Origin: Candidatus Avelusimicrobium facis
Lineage (GTDB): Bacteria; Elusimicrobiota; Elusimicrobia; Elusimicrobiales; Elusimicrobiaceae
Reading direction: 5' to 3'
Length of the DNA stretch: 25,358 nucleotides
Assembly: GCA_900762815.1 (NCBI GenBank)
Contig: CAAFHX010000029.1
Span: forward strand, 1-25,358
Shown here: positions 1-8,299 of the stretch, piece after piece
How the letters are laid out: every line of letters starts with the position of its first letter
Position numbering within the stretch: the first letter of the stretch is position 1
Made by a program: the position numbers and the translations under genes
The notes under the pieces: generated by a model
Seen by the model: the letters and a program-made list of their open reading frames with translations, nothing else
Told to the model about the DNA's origin: nothing
Databases searched by the model: none

Positions 1-8
1 TTAAAACA

Positions 9-71
9 CTTGCCTAATGTTTTTTTTTTGATAAATTTTGCATATAGGCAAAATTTAGCAAAAAAGGAAGG
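9..71 (+). promoter_or_regulatory. Pilin-1 5' region: T10 tract, hairpin and Shine-Dalgarno
   Basis: A run of ten T (20-29) is followed by an inverted repeat with arms 30-41 and 48-59 and a 6-nt loop (ATATAG, 42-47); 11 of 12 positions pair, with one mismatch at 31/58. A strong Shine-Dalgarno (GGAAGG, 66-71) then leads to the ATG at 77. Positions 9-59 match 17771-17821 upstream of the second pilin at 46 of 51 positions. Two of the five differences (40 and 49) are a compensatory swap of a G-C pair for an A-T pair, so the dyad itself seems to be selected. It could be an mRNA hairpin or a protein operator. No convincing sigma70 -35/-10 pair at normal spacing is visible; TATAGG at 43-48 is a possible -10. 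Confidence 0.7.
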
Positions 72-76
72 CAAGC

Positions 77-688
77 ATGAAAAATCATTCTACGGGCCGT
101 TTAGGCCGTCTATTTAATGCCGTTCCCCTGGAGTGCCGTAGTCCAGGGTCTGCCTTTCATAAAATGAGGAAAACAGCAGATCCCGGACTAAAACCTTCCA
201 GCATGACCTTATGTGGTGAACGGCGAGGCGGCTTTACGCTGATTGAACTCCTTGTCGTTGTCCTCATCATCGGCATACTTTCCGCCATTGCCTTGCCGCA
301 GTATCAAAAGGCGGTGGCGCGCAGCCGCGTGGTGGAGGCCATTGTCTCCTTGCGTACCCTTACCACCGCCCAACAGGAATACTATATGGCCAATGGGGGA
401 TATGCCACAAATTTGGAGGAGTTATCCGTACAGGTAAAAAATACCAGGTATTATACCTTTTCTTGTCGGTCTATCAAGGACGGAGATACGTTGGACACTT
501 GCTATGCTGCAAATGGCAGCGGGGTTTACCCGTATTTTGAAGCCTATTCGCCTTTTGCCAAAAACCTATCGAGTGGCAAAATGTGGTGCGTTGCCACCAG
601 TGCCCAACAGCATGAGCTTTGCCGTACTTTTGGTCCGTTGGATATGGGAAGTGCCGAGGGAAAAGGGTATTATGTAGTGAATAGATAA
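77..688 (+). CDS. Type IV pilin-like protein with an enlarged leader
   Basis: This is a 203-residue prepilin-like protein. The class III signal and N-terminal helix read GFTLIELLVVVLIIG, with Glu at +5 of the mature form, followed by LPQYQKAV, typical of major and minor pilins exported and assembled by the type IV pilus or type II secretion machinery. Cleavage by the prepilin peptidase is expected between Gly52 and Phe53. The leader is therefore 52 residues against 11 in the sister gene at 17838; the extra 41 codons (107-229) are an in-frame palindromic insertion. Four cysteines in the mature part (one pair in C-R-S...T-C, another in W-C-V-A...L-C) match the spacing in the sister gene and probably form disulfides. 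Start 77 is chosen for its strong Shine-Dalgarno and the match of MKN-STGRLG with the paralogue. An internal ATG at 203 would give a 10-residue leader but has no ribosome binding site. The gene stands alone and is followed by a terminator. Confidence 0.9.
   Translation: MKNHSTGRLGRLFNAVPLECRSPGSAFHKMRKTADPGLKPSSMTLCGERRGGFTLIELLVVVLIIGILSAIALPQYQKAVARSRVVEAIVSLRTLTTAQQEYYMANGGYATNLEELSVQVKNTRYYTFSCRSIKDGDTLDTCYAANGSGVYPYFEAYSPFAKNLSSGKMWCVATSAQQHELCRTFGPLDMGSAEGKGYYVVNR
107..229 (+). repeat. In-frame palindromic element inserted in pilin leader
   Basis: Compared with the pilin gene at 17838, the first pilin contains 123 extra bases exactly between the shared STGRLG codons and the shared GFTLIE codons, so the frame is kept (41 codons). 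The insert holds a long inverted repeat: TAGTCCAGGGTCTGC (139-153) against GCAGATCCCGGACTA (176-190), 15 positions with one mismatch and one G-T wobble around a 22-nt centre. A shorter overlapping dyad, CCCTGGA (126-132)/TCCAGGG (142-148), offers an alternative fold. This is the behaviour of a small palindromic intergenic-type element that has landed in a gene and is translated, like the Rickettsia palindromic elements. No second copy was recognised in this window, so its status as a dispersed repeat is an inference. Confidence 0.7.
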
Positions 689-704
689 TTTGGCTGCTAC
701 ACAC

Positions 705-736
705 AAAACCCCGGGGCCTAATGGCTCCGGGGTTTT
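705..736. terminator. Bidirectional terminator between pilin 1 and A2M gene
   Basis: AAAACCCCGG (705-714) pairs with CCGGGGTTTT (727-736). The stem extends inward through GGCC/GGCT to a TAAT loop, giving a GC-rich stem with A-tract and T-tract on both sides. It lies 16 bases after the pilin stop and 14 bases after the end of the convergent macroglobulin gene, so it can terminate both transcripts. Confidence 0.85.
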
Positions 737-750
737 CAAATGACTTGCTT

Positions 751-3700
751 TTATTTTACGTTCACTTCGCCGCCGGCTGTATGGGCGGAAAATTCCGGCG
801 CGTACATAGACTGCATTTGTGCGGGCAGTGCGTGATAGGCCCCGCCCAAGGTCGGGCGCAGGCTGTAGCGCAGCGTATAAGTGCCCGCCGGCACATGGTC
901 TATAAAGAAGTTCGTGGCCGCGTCGCGGATTTCGCGGTAGACGGGCAGCACCTTCCAATCCCAGCCGCTGGTCAGGTCTGTATTTTCAAATCCGGCCGGC
1001 TTGGGGTCGGTCAGTACCACAAAGTCAAACGCGCTGTCGGTTTGCAAGGTCAGCTGCACTTCCACTTCCGCCCCGACGGGGATTTCTTCTCCCGGCTGCA
1101 GCGCCCTCACCCGGGTGCGGTTGCCTTGGGCATATTTGAGTAAGTAGCGGCGCGAGAGGTTCATTACCCCCTTGGGCGAGGCCGCCGCCTGCGCCGTGGT
1201 GTATACCGCATCCAGCGTAACAAAGCCCGTCAAACCGCCGCGCTTGGTTACTTGCGCGGTGTAGAACTGCGGGTCCACATTTTGCGCTTCTTGCGTCCAT
1301 ACCAAATTTTCGCTCCAGTCCAGCGGTTCAAAGCGCAGCTCCTTTTGCAGGGTGCCCCATTTTAATTGATATTGGGCCGGGTCGTCCAGCAGGCCGTGGC
1401 GTTGCATGTATTCCAGCAGCGCATAGACAGCATTGGCCGTGGCGGCGGAGCTGTCCCACGCTTGGGCTTTGCGGTTGAACAGCAACCATTGCACCAGCCC
1501 TTGGGCTTTGTCCGATTCCGGGCGGATTTCCAACAGGGCCCGCAGCGCGGCGGTTTGCGTGGCCAAGGTATCCTTGTACCACAACCAGCTCTGCGCCTCG
1601 GGCGCGAAGTAAGCGCCCGTTACAGGGTCGGTTTTCAGCTGGGAGAGTACCAAGTCCAAATAATTTTGGGCCTTGGTGTCATCGCCCAAGCGCGCATACG
1701 CCAACGCGGCGTAGGTTTGCCCCAACGGGGTCATAAAGGCGCTGTATTGGTCGGCATAAGCCAGCCATTTTTTGACGGGGGCTTGGCTGCCGGGAACCCA
1801 GTCTTGGGGGAACTCGGCAAAGACCTGCGCGGCATACAGGGCCAACGCCACCGTATCGGCCGACGCTTGCGATTTAAGCAAATCCTGCTCTATTTGCGGC
1901 CCCAACCAGCGCAAGGCCTTTTGCGCCGCTTGCTGCGGGATTTGCCCGCCGTAGCGCCGCGCCTGGGCAAAAGAGGCCAAAATAGACAGCGTAATGTATT
2001 TGCTGGGCTTGCCGCCGCTCATCCAGCTGTAGCCGCCCGCAGCCGTTTGGTATTTGGCCAAATCTTTTTCCGCTTGGGCGCGGGCTTTTTGCACGGAGAC
2101 CGGGTTGAATAAATCAGCCAAAAACGCCTCGCGCGTTGCGCCGCCTTGCGCTGTTTGCAGCCAAGGGGTTTCCTCCAGCAGCAGCAAGCGGGCCGGGTCG
2201 GTATTATCGGCCCAGGCCGGGGTGGCGGTATTGCGCCGGGGCAGCTTGGTGACGGCCGTTTGCAACATCGGATAGGTTTGATAAAACGCTTGTACTACGG
2301 CCAGCGGCACATAGCGGTTGGCCACGCTCAGCGCGTCTTGGTACGTGGGTTTGAGCAACTGCGGCATGGCGTTAAATACGCTCAGCAGCAGCCCCGGGTC
2401 CACCCGCAAATTGACTTGGGATACTTGGCGTGTGGGGTCCTGTTTAAGCAGGTTTTCCAGCGCCAGGGTGGCTTGGCCGCTTTCCAGGGCGGCGGTGGTG
2501 CTTTCACTCACGCGCGCGGCAGCGGGCAGCAGCGGCAGCTGGCGCGCTTCTGCATCCGTTTTATCGCCCGCGCGGACGGTGGCGGTTACATTCAAAAGGC
2601 CCACCCCTTGGGGGAGGTGAACCGCCCAAGTGGCCGTGGCTTGCCCGTTGGCGGGCAACGTCAAGGTTTGGGTGGTTTGCTCTATCCCCAATTTGGCGGC
2701 GGCTTCTTGGCCGTCCAAGGTCAGGTCCAGCGTTACTTCGGCGCGGAGTTTTTTATCTGACAAATTGCTCACTTGAGCCACCAGCGTGCTTTGGTCGCCC
2801 TCGCGCCAAAAACGCGGCAAGGACAGACGCACCATTACCTCCTTGCGGGTGAGGGTCTGCGCATTAAAACTGCCGAGGTCTGCGTTTTTGGTCAAGGCGA
2901 TGGCGCTGACGCTCCACGCGGTTAAGCTTTGCGGCAGCGTAAAAACCGCCTTGGCCAGCCCGCCCACCAGGGGCAGCTGGGGGTTAAAATAGGCTGTCTC
3001 GGCAAAATTTGTGCGCACGGCGGGGTCTGCTGCCGCGCCCGCGTCATCGGCCGGCGCGCTTTCCGCTACGGCGTTGTCCATAGTGGTCGCTTCCAGCATG
3101 GCGGGGGCCGCCGCGGGCATAGCTTCTTTGGCCATCAGCATATTGCCGGCTCCGCGCGTTTTGGCGCTAAAAAGGAAATTGCGGTACGCGCGCCAACGCG
3201 GTTGCAAATTAAGCTGCGGCAATTGCGGGGCGGAAAAGCGGTTGTCCGCCGGTTTTTCCTCCGCCGGGTTATATTCGTTGGCATAAGCGCTTTGGGTGCT
3301 GGCGGACAAATCCGCCTGCAAGCCTGCCTGCGGGAAGAGGCTGTCTAAATTCAAGGCCGAGCGGATTTGCCGGTGATAGTCCAGCGCTTTGTCGTATACG
3401 CGCACCAAGGCTTGCCCGTCTATGGCATTGCCGCGTGCGTCCTTGGCCTTGAGTTGCCAGCGGACGGCTTGGCCGGGTAACACCTGCTCAGGCACTTGCA
3501 TATGCACGGAAAGGGCCCGGTCATCATGCGGCACCGCCAAAGAGGCGGTGGCTTGGTAGAGCCGGTAATCACTGACGCCGAACCAGCGCAGGGAAACGCC
3601 TCCGCGCCACGCGTTTTGCACGGGCAGGGTGTAAACGCTCACGCCGCCGTCGGTTTGGTCTAACAGGGCCACATATTGCCCCGCTTGGTAAAGCTCCAGG

Positions 3701-6600
3701 TGTTTGGGCCCGCGAAGTGTCTGCGCGCCGATGAGCACTTGGGCCAGGCTGCCCGGGTAATATTGTGCATGTTGGGCAATCGCCACGGCGGGCAACGCCA
3801 ATTTGGATTGTTTATCCGCCACCAAGAAGATAAGCTCCACGCTCTCGGCGTTTTTGGCCTGCAATTTTAATTTGTAAATGCCTTCGGGCAGGGGGGCTAT
3901 TTCCAGCTGAGCGGGAGCGTCCTTGGAGGCGGAGAAGCTGCGCTGCCACACGCGGCGCACTTCTTTGTTTTTGCCGAACCATTGCTCCAGCGGGGCGGAG
4001 GGGCGGTCATAAAACGCCGGGCCGTCTTTTTCCCGCGGGGTGTAGGTGTTTTCCAGCTCGTATACCGCAGCGGTAAATTGGCCGGAGACCTTTTCTCCGT
4101 TAACGTCAGTCAACGCTACCTGCGCCAACACAGAGGCAGCATGGGCGGTATAAAACCCTTTGTCAAAAGAGGGGGCAAAGAACAGCTTTTGGCGGCTGGC
4201 CTTGTAAGTGCGGCTGGTTTCTATGACGCGGCCGGAGTCATCGCGCACCGTAGCCTGGACGGTAAACTGCGCCGGGAAGCCGCCGTCCTGCCCGGGTTGG
4301 GGTGTGAACTTAATTTTAAACGCGCCGTCCGGGTCTGTCGTCGTTTCCCCTTGGGCAACTAACTCCTGCGCGCCCGGGCGCAAATCGCGCCACCACCAGC
4401 CCCACGGGCGGAAATAGCTGCGGCGGACGGTGTAAGACACCCGGCCCTTTTCCAACGGAGCGCCAAAGTAATACTTGGCTTGCCCGGTGAGGGTGGTTTC
4501 TTTATCATACTGCAAGACCGCCGCCGGGGAGAGGGTTACTTCATATTCCGGGCGTTTGTATTCATCCACCTGTACAGAGGCCGCCGCACGCGCGGTGTAG
4601 CCGTTGCGTTGGTAGGTGGCTTCTAAGCGGTAGGCGCCCAGCAGGCCCGTTTCCGGCAAAGTCAGGGAGTCTTTTGCCGAGCCGTAGGCATTGAGCGGCA
4701 GGGTCTTTTCGTAAATTTTTTCGTAATTGGCGTCGCGCACGGTCAACGTAACCGGTTGTTTTTCCGCCAGCGTCTTCATTCCGCGGCCCGTGTTTTCAAA
4801 GCCGTAAACGGCCATTTCCACCGTTTGGCCCGGGCGGTAAAGGGCGCGGTCGGTTTCCACAAACAATTTAAACGGAGTGGCCGCATAATAATTAAAGTAC
4901 ACATTGCCCGCCAAAGCGGTGCTTTTTCCTAAGGTGGCCACCGGGGCCAGGACACGGTAGTTGCTGTTTTTGGACGGGTTGAGTTTTTGCGTGATACGCA
5001 ACAGACCGCTTCCGTCGCTTTGGGCCTGTTTGCGGGGGCCTTTCCAATCAGAGGCGTAGGTAATGTGCGCCCGGGGCTGGGCTTGCCCGGTTTGCAGGTT
5101 TAAAGTGTAAAAGCGTAAAACGGGCAAGGTCAAATTTTTGTTTTGGCGCGTGCGGAAATCGGCTGGGTCTCCTTCTATGCCGGAGGTGATGAAGAGGGCT
5201 AAATCGGTGCTGTTAAGCACCACGGCTTGCAGCGGCGCGCGTTGCGGGTCAAACCGGGCATCGTAGGAAAACACCACCGCATAAAAGCCCCGCTCCGACA
5301 AGGCCGGCAGCTTGACCTGCGCCGTTTGATAGCCGTACGGTTTAGCGTAGTGTAGCGGTGTTTGCGCCGTAGCCAGCGGCACCTGTTTGACCAATTCGGG
5401 CAGGCGGTGGGACGGCACTTGTTTGAGGTACCCCCAGCTGGTGCGGGGGTCTTCGTCCCCGTTCCATTTTTTCAACTGTTCCTGCGTCAGCGGATAGAGC
5501 CGCGTGTAGACCACCGGGATATTGCGCGCGGTAAAAGACACTTGCGTGTTTTGCGGGTCTTGGCTAAAATCTGCCGATGGGATATTTAGGCGCGGGGCCC
5601 GGATGTCCGCCGCCAATTCCTGGCAAGATTGCGTATAATAATTGTGGCCGAAGGCCCCGGCGGCTTGGTCGCACAAGGCCACGGCGCGGGCGTATTCCTC
5701 GGCTTGGTTGTACAGCTCGGCGGCTTGCCATGCGGCATAAGCACGCCCGTACGGCGCGTCTGCCGCCGGCTGGTCCGGTGCGGCTAATTTTTCCAATTGC
5801 CCGGCGGCCTGCAAGCGCTGTTGGGGCTCATGGTCAAAACGGAAAGAGGCGGTGTTTTCAAACGGCAGCAAAATCCGCTTGGCTTGCCAAATCCGGCGTG
5901 CGTCGGCGCGGTGGGCGCCGCCCAATTGGCCGGCCTCTAAAAGCAAGGCGGCCACTTGCTGCAGGGGGTTTTTGGCGTGCAGGGAAAAAGACCCTTTTTG
6001 TTGCAGTACCTCTGCTGCGCGCAGCGGGGCCACGCCGTCTGGGATGTCTTGCAACAGGGCTGTTTGCCAGCGAAGTACCACAAAATCAAACAAGGTGGGG
6101 ATGGCTTTTAAGTCGGTGTCTTTTACATCTAAAATGAGGGTTTCTTTCTCCAGCGGTGCAGAGAGCAGCTTGGTGCGCAGGGCCCACAATTGGCGAAAGC
6201 TTTGGTCTATGCGTTCTTGCCACTGTTCCGCGCTGACGGGGGAAGCGGCGTTTTCTTCGTCCTCATCGGAGAGCGCAGCGGCATACACCTTCTTCACCCG
6301 CGTGGCCGTTTGCACCCGGTAAAGCAGCAAACGCGCCTGCCATAACGGGTCTGAAGGGAGGGGAAAATCAAAGGCGCTTTGGGCGGCGTTTTGGTATTGG
6401 CCTAAAAGGTAGCGGCAAGCCACGGCGCGCAGCTGTGCCTTGTACAAATCCGGCCCTTGGGCCGAGGAAAGCAGCGTTTGATAGTGTTTTAAGGCTTCTT
6501 CAAAACGGCCGTTTTCATAGGCGGTGTCCGCCGCTTTTTGCGTTTGGGCGCACAAGCCCAGCGGCAGCAATAAAGCCGCCAACAGAATAATTTTCTTCAT
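751..6600 (-). CDS. Alpha-2-macroglobulin family protein (bacterial, no thioester)
   Basis: A 1949-residue exported protein of the bacterial alpha-2-macroglobulin family, thought to act in the periplasm or at the envelope as a protease trap. The N-terminus is a signal peptide (MKKIILLAALLLPLGLCAQ). LGLC is a poor lipobox because Leu precedes Cys, so signal peptidase I cleavage after Ala is likelier. A TPR-like segment follows (about 25-80). The MG2 signature TDRALYRPGQTV lies near 580, an Ala/Met/Pro-rich linker near 1155-1200, the central A2M domain (SLTAWSVSAIALT) near 1200-1300, the helical thioester-like domain near 1390-1740, and a receptor-binding-like C-terminal domain with DPKPAGFE near 1860. 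Where thioester members carry C-x-E-Q this protein reads PTYQDALSVANRYVP, so no thioester can form. The 1949-aa size, linker and missing thioester recall Bacteroidetes homologues more than the enterobacterial YfaS/PBP1C type; no penicillin-binding protein gene lies nearby. The start has a good Shine-Dalgarno (GGGAGGAAG). Confidence 0.9.
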   Translation of the reverse strand: MKKIILLAALLLPLGLCAQTQKAADTAYENGRFEEALKHYQTLLSSAQGPDLYKAQLRAVACRYLLGQYQNAAQSAFDFPLPSDPLWQARLLLYRVQTATRVKKVYAAALSDEDEENAASPVSAEQWQERIDQSFRQLWALRTKLLSAPLEKETLILDVKDTDLKAIPTLFDFVVLRWQTALLQDIPDGVAPLRAAEVLQQKGSFSLHAKNPLQQVAALLLEAGQLGGAHRADARRIWQAKRILLPFENTASFRFDHEPQQRLQAAGQLEKLAAPDQPAADAPYGRAYAAWQAAELYNQAEEYARAVALCDQAAGAFGHNYYTQSCQELAADIRAPRLNIPSADFSQDPQNTQVSFTARNIPVVYTRLYPLTQEQLKKWNGDEDPRTSWGYLKQVPSHRLPELVKQVPLATAQTPLHYAKPYGYQTAQVKLPALSERGFYAVVFSYDARFDPQRAPLQAVVLNSTDLALFITSGIEGDPADFRTRQNKNLTLPVLRFYTLNLQTGQAQPRAHITYASDWKGPRKQAQSDGSGLLRITQKLNPSKNSNYRVLAPVATLGKSTALAGNVYFNYYAATPFKLFVETDRALYRPGQTVEMAVYGFENTGRGMKTLAEKQPVTLTVRDANYEKIYEKTLPLNAYGSAKDSLTLPETGLLGAYRLEATYQRNGYTARAAASVQVDEYKRPEYEVTLSPAAVLQYDKETTLTGQAKYYFGAPLEKGRVSYTVRRSYFRPWGWWWRDLRPGAQELVAQGETTTDPDGAFKIKFTPQPGQDGGFPAQFTVQATVRDDSGRVIETSRTYKASRQKLFFAPSFDKGFYTAHAASVLAQVALTDVNGEKVSGQFTAAVYELENTYTPREKDGPAFYDRPSAPLEQWFGKNKEVRRVWQRSFSASKDAPAQLEIAPLPEGIYKLKLQAKNAESVELIFLVADKQSKLALPAVAIAQHAQYYPGSLAQVLIGAQTLRGPKHLELYQAGQYVALLDQTDGGVSVYTLPVQNAWRGGVSLRWFGVSDYRLYQATASLAVPHDDRALSVHMQVPEQVLPGQAVRWQLKAKDARGNAIDGQALVRVYDKALDYHRQIRSALNLDSLFPQAGLQADLSASTQSAYANEYNPAEEKPADNRFSAPQLPQLNLQPRWRAYRNFLFSAKTRGAGNMLMAKEAMPAAAPAMLEATTMDNAVAESAPADDAGAAADPAVRTNFAETAYFNPQLPLVGGLAKAVFTLPQSLTAWSVSAIALTKNADLGSFNAQTLTRKEVMVRLSLPRFWREGDQSTLVAQVSNLSDKKLRAEVTLDLTLDGQEAAAKLGIEQTTQTLTLPANGQATATWAVHLPQGVGLLNVTATVRAGDKTDAEARQLPLLPAAARVSESTTAALESGQATLALENLLKQDPTRQVSQVNLRVDPGLLLSVFNAMPQLLKPTYQDALSVANRYVPLAVVQAFYQTYPMLQTAVTKLPRRNTATPAWADNTDPARLLLLEETPWLQTAQGGATREAFLADLFNPVSVQKARAQAEKDLAKYQTAAGGYSWMSGGKPSKYITLSILASFAQARRYGGQIPQQAAQKALRWLGPQIEQDLLKSQASADTVALALYAAQVFAEFPQDWVPGSQAPVKKWLAYADQYSAFMTPLGQTYAALAYARLGDDTKAQNYLDLVLSQLKTDPVTGAYFAPEAQSWLWYKDTLATQTAALRALLEIRPESDKAQGLVQWLLFNRKAQAWDSSAATANAVYALLEYMQRHGLLDDPAQYQLKWGTLQKELRFEPLDWSENLVWTQEAQNVDPQFYTAQVTKRGGLTGFVTLDAVYTTAQAAASPKGVMNLSRRYLLKYAQGNRTRVRALQPGEEIPVGAEVEVQLTLQTDSAFDFVVLTDPKPAGFENTDLTSGWDWKVLPVYREIRDAATNFFIDHVPAGTYTLRYSLRPTLGGAYHALPAQMQSMYAPEFSAHTAGGEVNVK

Positions 6601-6639
6601 TTCTTCCTCCCTTTTGTGCGGCTCCCCGGCCGCTGTGAG

Positions 6640-6684
6640 ACGGAAAATCCCTTTGCGCCTTGCAGCGGCAAAGAGATTTTCCGT
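6640..6684. repeat. Long inverted repeat between argS and A2M gene
   Basis: ACGGAAAATC (6640-6649) pairs with GATTTTCCGT (6675-6684), and inside it CTTTGC (6651-6656) pairs with GCAAAG (6668-6673). Together they give a 17-position stem with one mismatch around an 11-nt loop. It lies 32 bases after the argS stop and 40 bases before the macroglobulin start on the same strand. It may terminate argS transcription, but there is no clear T-run after it on the minus strand, so attenuation, mRNA protection or a palindromic repeat are alternatives. Confidence 0.6.
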
Positions 6685-6715
6685 GTTTGTCTAAAGAACG
6701 TTTGAGGCAGCGCGC

Positions 6716-8299
6716 TTACATCTTTTCCGGCGCGCTGACGCCCAAAAATTCCAGCCCTTTCTTAATGCGTTCCGCCACGCGTTGGCAGATGAGCAAGCGC
6801 GAGCGGGTCAGCGGCAGGTTGGCTTCGTCCAACACCCGGCAGGTGTCATAGAACGAGTGGAACAACCCGGCCAGCTCCATTAAGTAGGTGGTCAAGTGAT
6901 GTGGGCTCATATCCCGCAAGCAATTGTGCAAGACGGGTTTGAACCACACCAGCTTCATCAGCAGCGCGCGCTCCTGCGGGGCCAGCGGCGTGAGGATGTC
7001 GCCGGGTTCTACCCCTTTTTCGGCGGCGGCTGCAAAAATGGAATGAATGCGCGCATGCACATATTGCACATAAAAGACCGGGTTTTCATTGGACTGCTTT
7101 TTGGCCAGTTCAATGTCAAAGGTCATCTGGGCATTGGGCGTGCGGCTGGCGAAGAAGAAACGGCAGGCGTCGGCCCCTACTTCGTCGGTCAACTCACGCA
7201 AGGTAATAAACTTGCCCGCGCGTTTGGACATTTTGACTTGTTCGCCGTTATCCAGCAAATGCACCAATTGGTGAATGATGGGCACAAAGGCACTTTCCTC
7301 ATGGCCCAAGGCATGCACGGCGGCCTTCATGCGGGGCACATAACCGTGGTGATCGGCCCCTAAAATATCCACCAGCGTATCGTAGCCCCGGTCAAATTTG
7401 TTTTTGTGATAGGCAATGTCGGCCAAGAAATACGTCGGGCGACCGTCGGTGCGCACCAAAACGCGGTCTTTGTCGTCCTTAGCCTCTTCGTCCTTGGTGG
7501 AGCCGAACCATACCGCGTCGTCTTTTTTATAGGCGTAGCCGTTCTTTTCCAATTCCTCCAGCGCGCTTTGTACTGCGCCGGCTTTATGCAGCTCCGATTC
7601 ACGGAACCAGCGCGTAAATTGCACCCGGAAGGCTTGCATGTCCTCTTCCTGGGTTTGGATGAGGTACTCCATCGCCCAGCGGCCGTAGTCCTCTTCTTTT
7701 AAATCTTTGGGGGCCTTGTGGGCCATGTCAATTAAGTAGGCACCGTGGTAACCGTTCTCCGGCGGCTCCTTGCCCTCTATGCGGGCCTTGAGCGAGGCCG
7801 CCAACAGCTGGGCCTGGTTGCCTGCGTCATTGACGTAGTATTCGCTGTCGCACGAATGGCCCAGAGCGCGGTGAATGCGCACCAAGCTGTCGCCCAGCGC
7901 CGCCCCGCGGCCGGAGGCCACATGCAAGGGCCCGGTGGGGTTGGCCGATACGAATTCAATTAAAATTTTATGTTTGGAAAGCTGACTGCTTTTGATCCGG
8001 CGGTCCAAGGCGGCGGCGGTTAAAAACTTATCCTCCAGCTGCACATTGATAAACCCCGGGGCGGCGGCCGTAGCGTCGGCAATGGCGTTGACCTCGCGCA
8101 GCAGCACGGCGGCCTGCTTGGCAATTTCCAGCGGGTTCTTGCGCAGCACTTTGGCGGCGGCCATGGCCCAGTTCAAAGACAAATCGGCGCCCGTGTGTTC
8201 GGGGGCGGGGGAAAGCTCCACCGGCGGGAGCGCAGCACCGGCAAAAGCTTCGGCGCTGGAAAGTTTTAATTCAATATCTTTTTTGAGTTGCTCTAACAT
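6716..8299 (-). CDS. argS: Arginyl-tRNA synthetase
   Basis: A class I aminoacyl-tRNA synthetase that charges tRNA-Arg in the cytoplasm. The 527-residue length is near the family norm. The N-terminal add-1-like domain spans about 1-100. The ATP-binding signature is NPTGPLHVASGRGAALGD (about 120-137), with HVAS in the place of HIGH; the second His is not conserved across all ArgRS. KMSKRAG near 355-361 is the second ATP-binding loop and is followed by LRELTDEVGADACRFFF. The DALR anticodon-binding domain starts near YVHARIH and ends with the typical GLEFLGVSAPEKM. The ATG directly abuts the stop codon of rsfS (TAA-ATG), and the Shine-Dalgarno-like AAGG lies inside the rsfS tail, so the two genes are probably translationally coupled. 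Confidence 0.95.
   Translation of the reverse strand: MLEQLKKDIELKLSSAEAFAGAALPPVELSPAPEHTGADLSLNWAMAAAKVLRKNPLEIAKQAAVLLREVNAIADATAAAPGFINVQLEDKFLTAAALDRRIKSSQLSKHKILIEFVSANPTGPLHVASGRGAALGDSLVRIHRALGHSCDSEYYVNDAGNQAQLLAASLKARIEGKEPPENGYHGAYLIDMAHKAPKDLKEEDYGRWAMEYLIQTQEEDMQAFRVQFTRWFRESELHKAGAVQSALEELEKNGYAYKKDDAVWFGSTKDEEAKDDKDRVLVRTDGRPTYFLADIAYHKNKFDRGYDTLVDILGADHHGYVPRMKAAVHALGHEESAFVPIIHQLVHLLDNGEQVKMSKRAGKFITLRELTDEVGADACRFFFASRTPNAQMTFDIELAKKQSNENPVFYVQYVHARIHSIFAAAAEKGVEPGDILTPLAPQERALLMKLVWFKPVLHNCLRDMSPHHLTTYLMELAGLFHSFYDTCRVLDEANLPLTRSRLLICQRVAERIKKGLEFLGVSAPEKM

Noticed and set aside
1..30. Sigma54 (-24/-12) promoter for the pilin genes, suggested by TTGCC at 11-14 and 17773-17776
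   Set aside because: Copy 1 has no GG at the required distance upstream of the GC, so the conserved part alone does not make a sigma54 site.
203..232. ATG at 203 as the real start of pilin 1, giving a normal 10-residue leader
   Set aside because: No Shine-Dalgarno precedes it, while the ATG at 77 has a strong one and shares its N-terminus with the paralogue. It remains possible as a secondary start.
2146..2760. Long open frames antisense to the macroglobulin, argS, PTS and other genes
   Set aside because: They are shadows of GC-rich codons of the real genes: no ribosome binding sites, no family motifs, odd composition.
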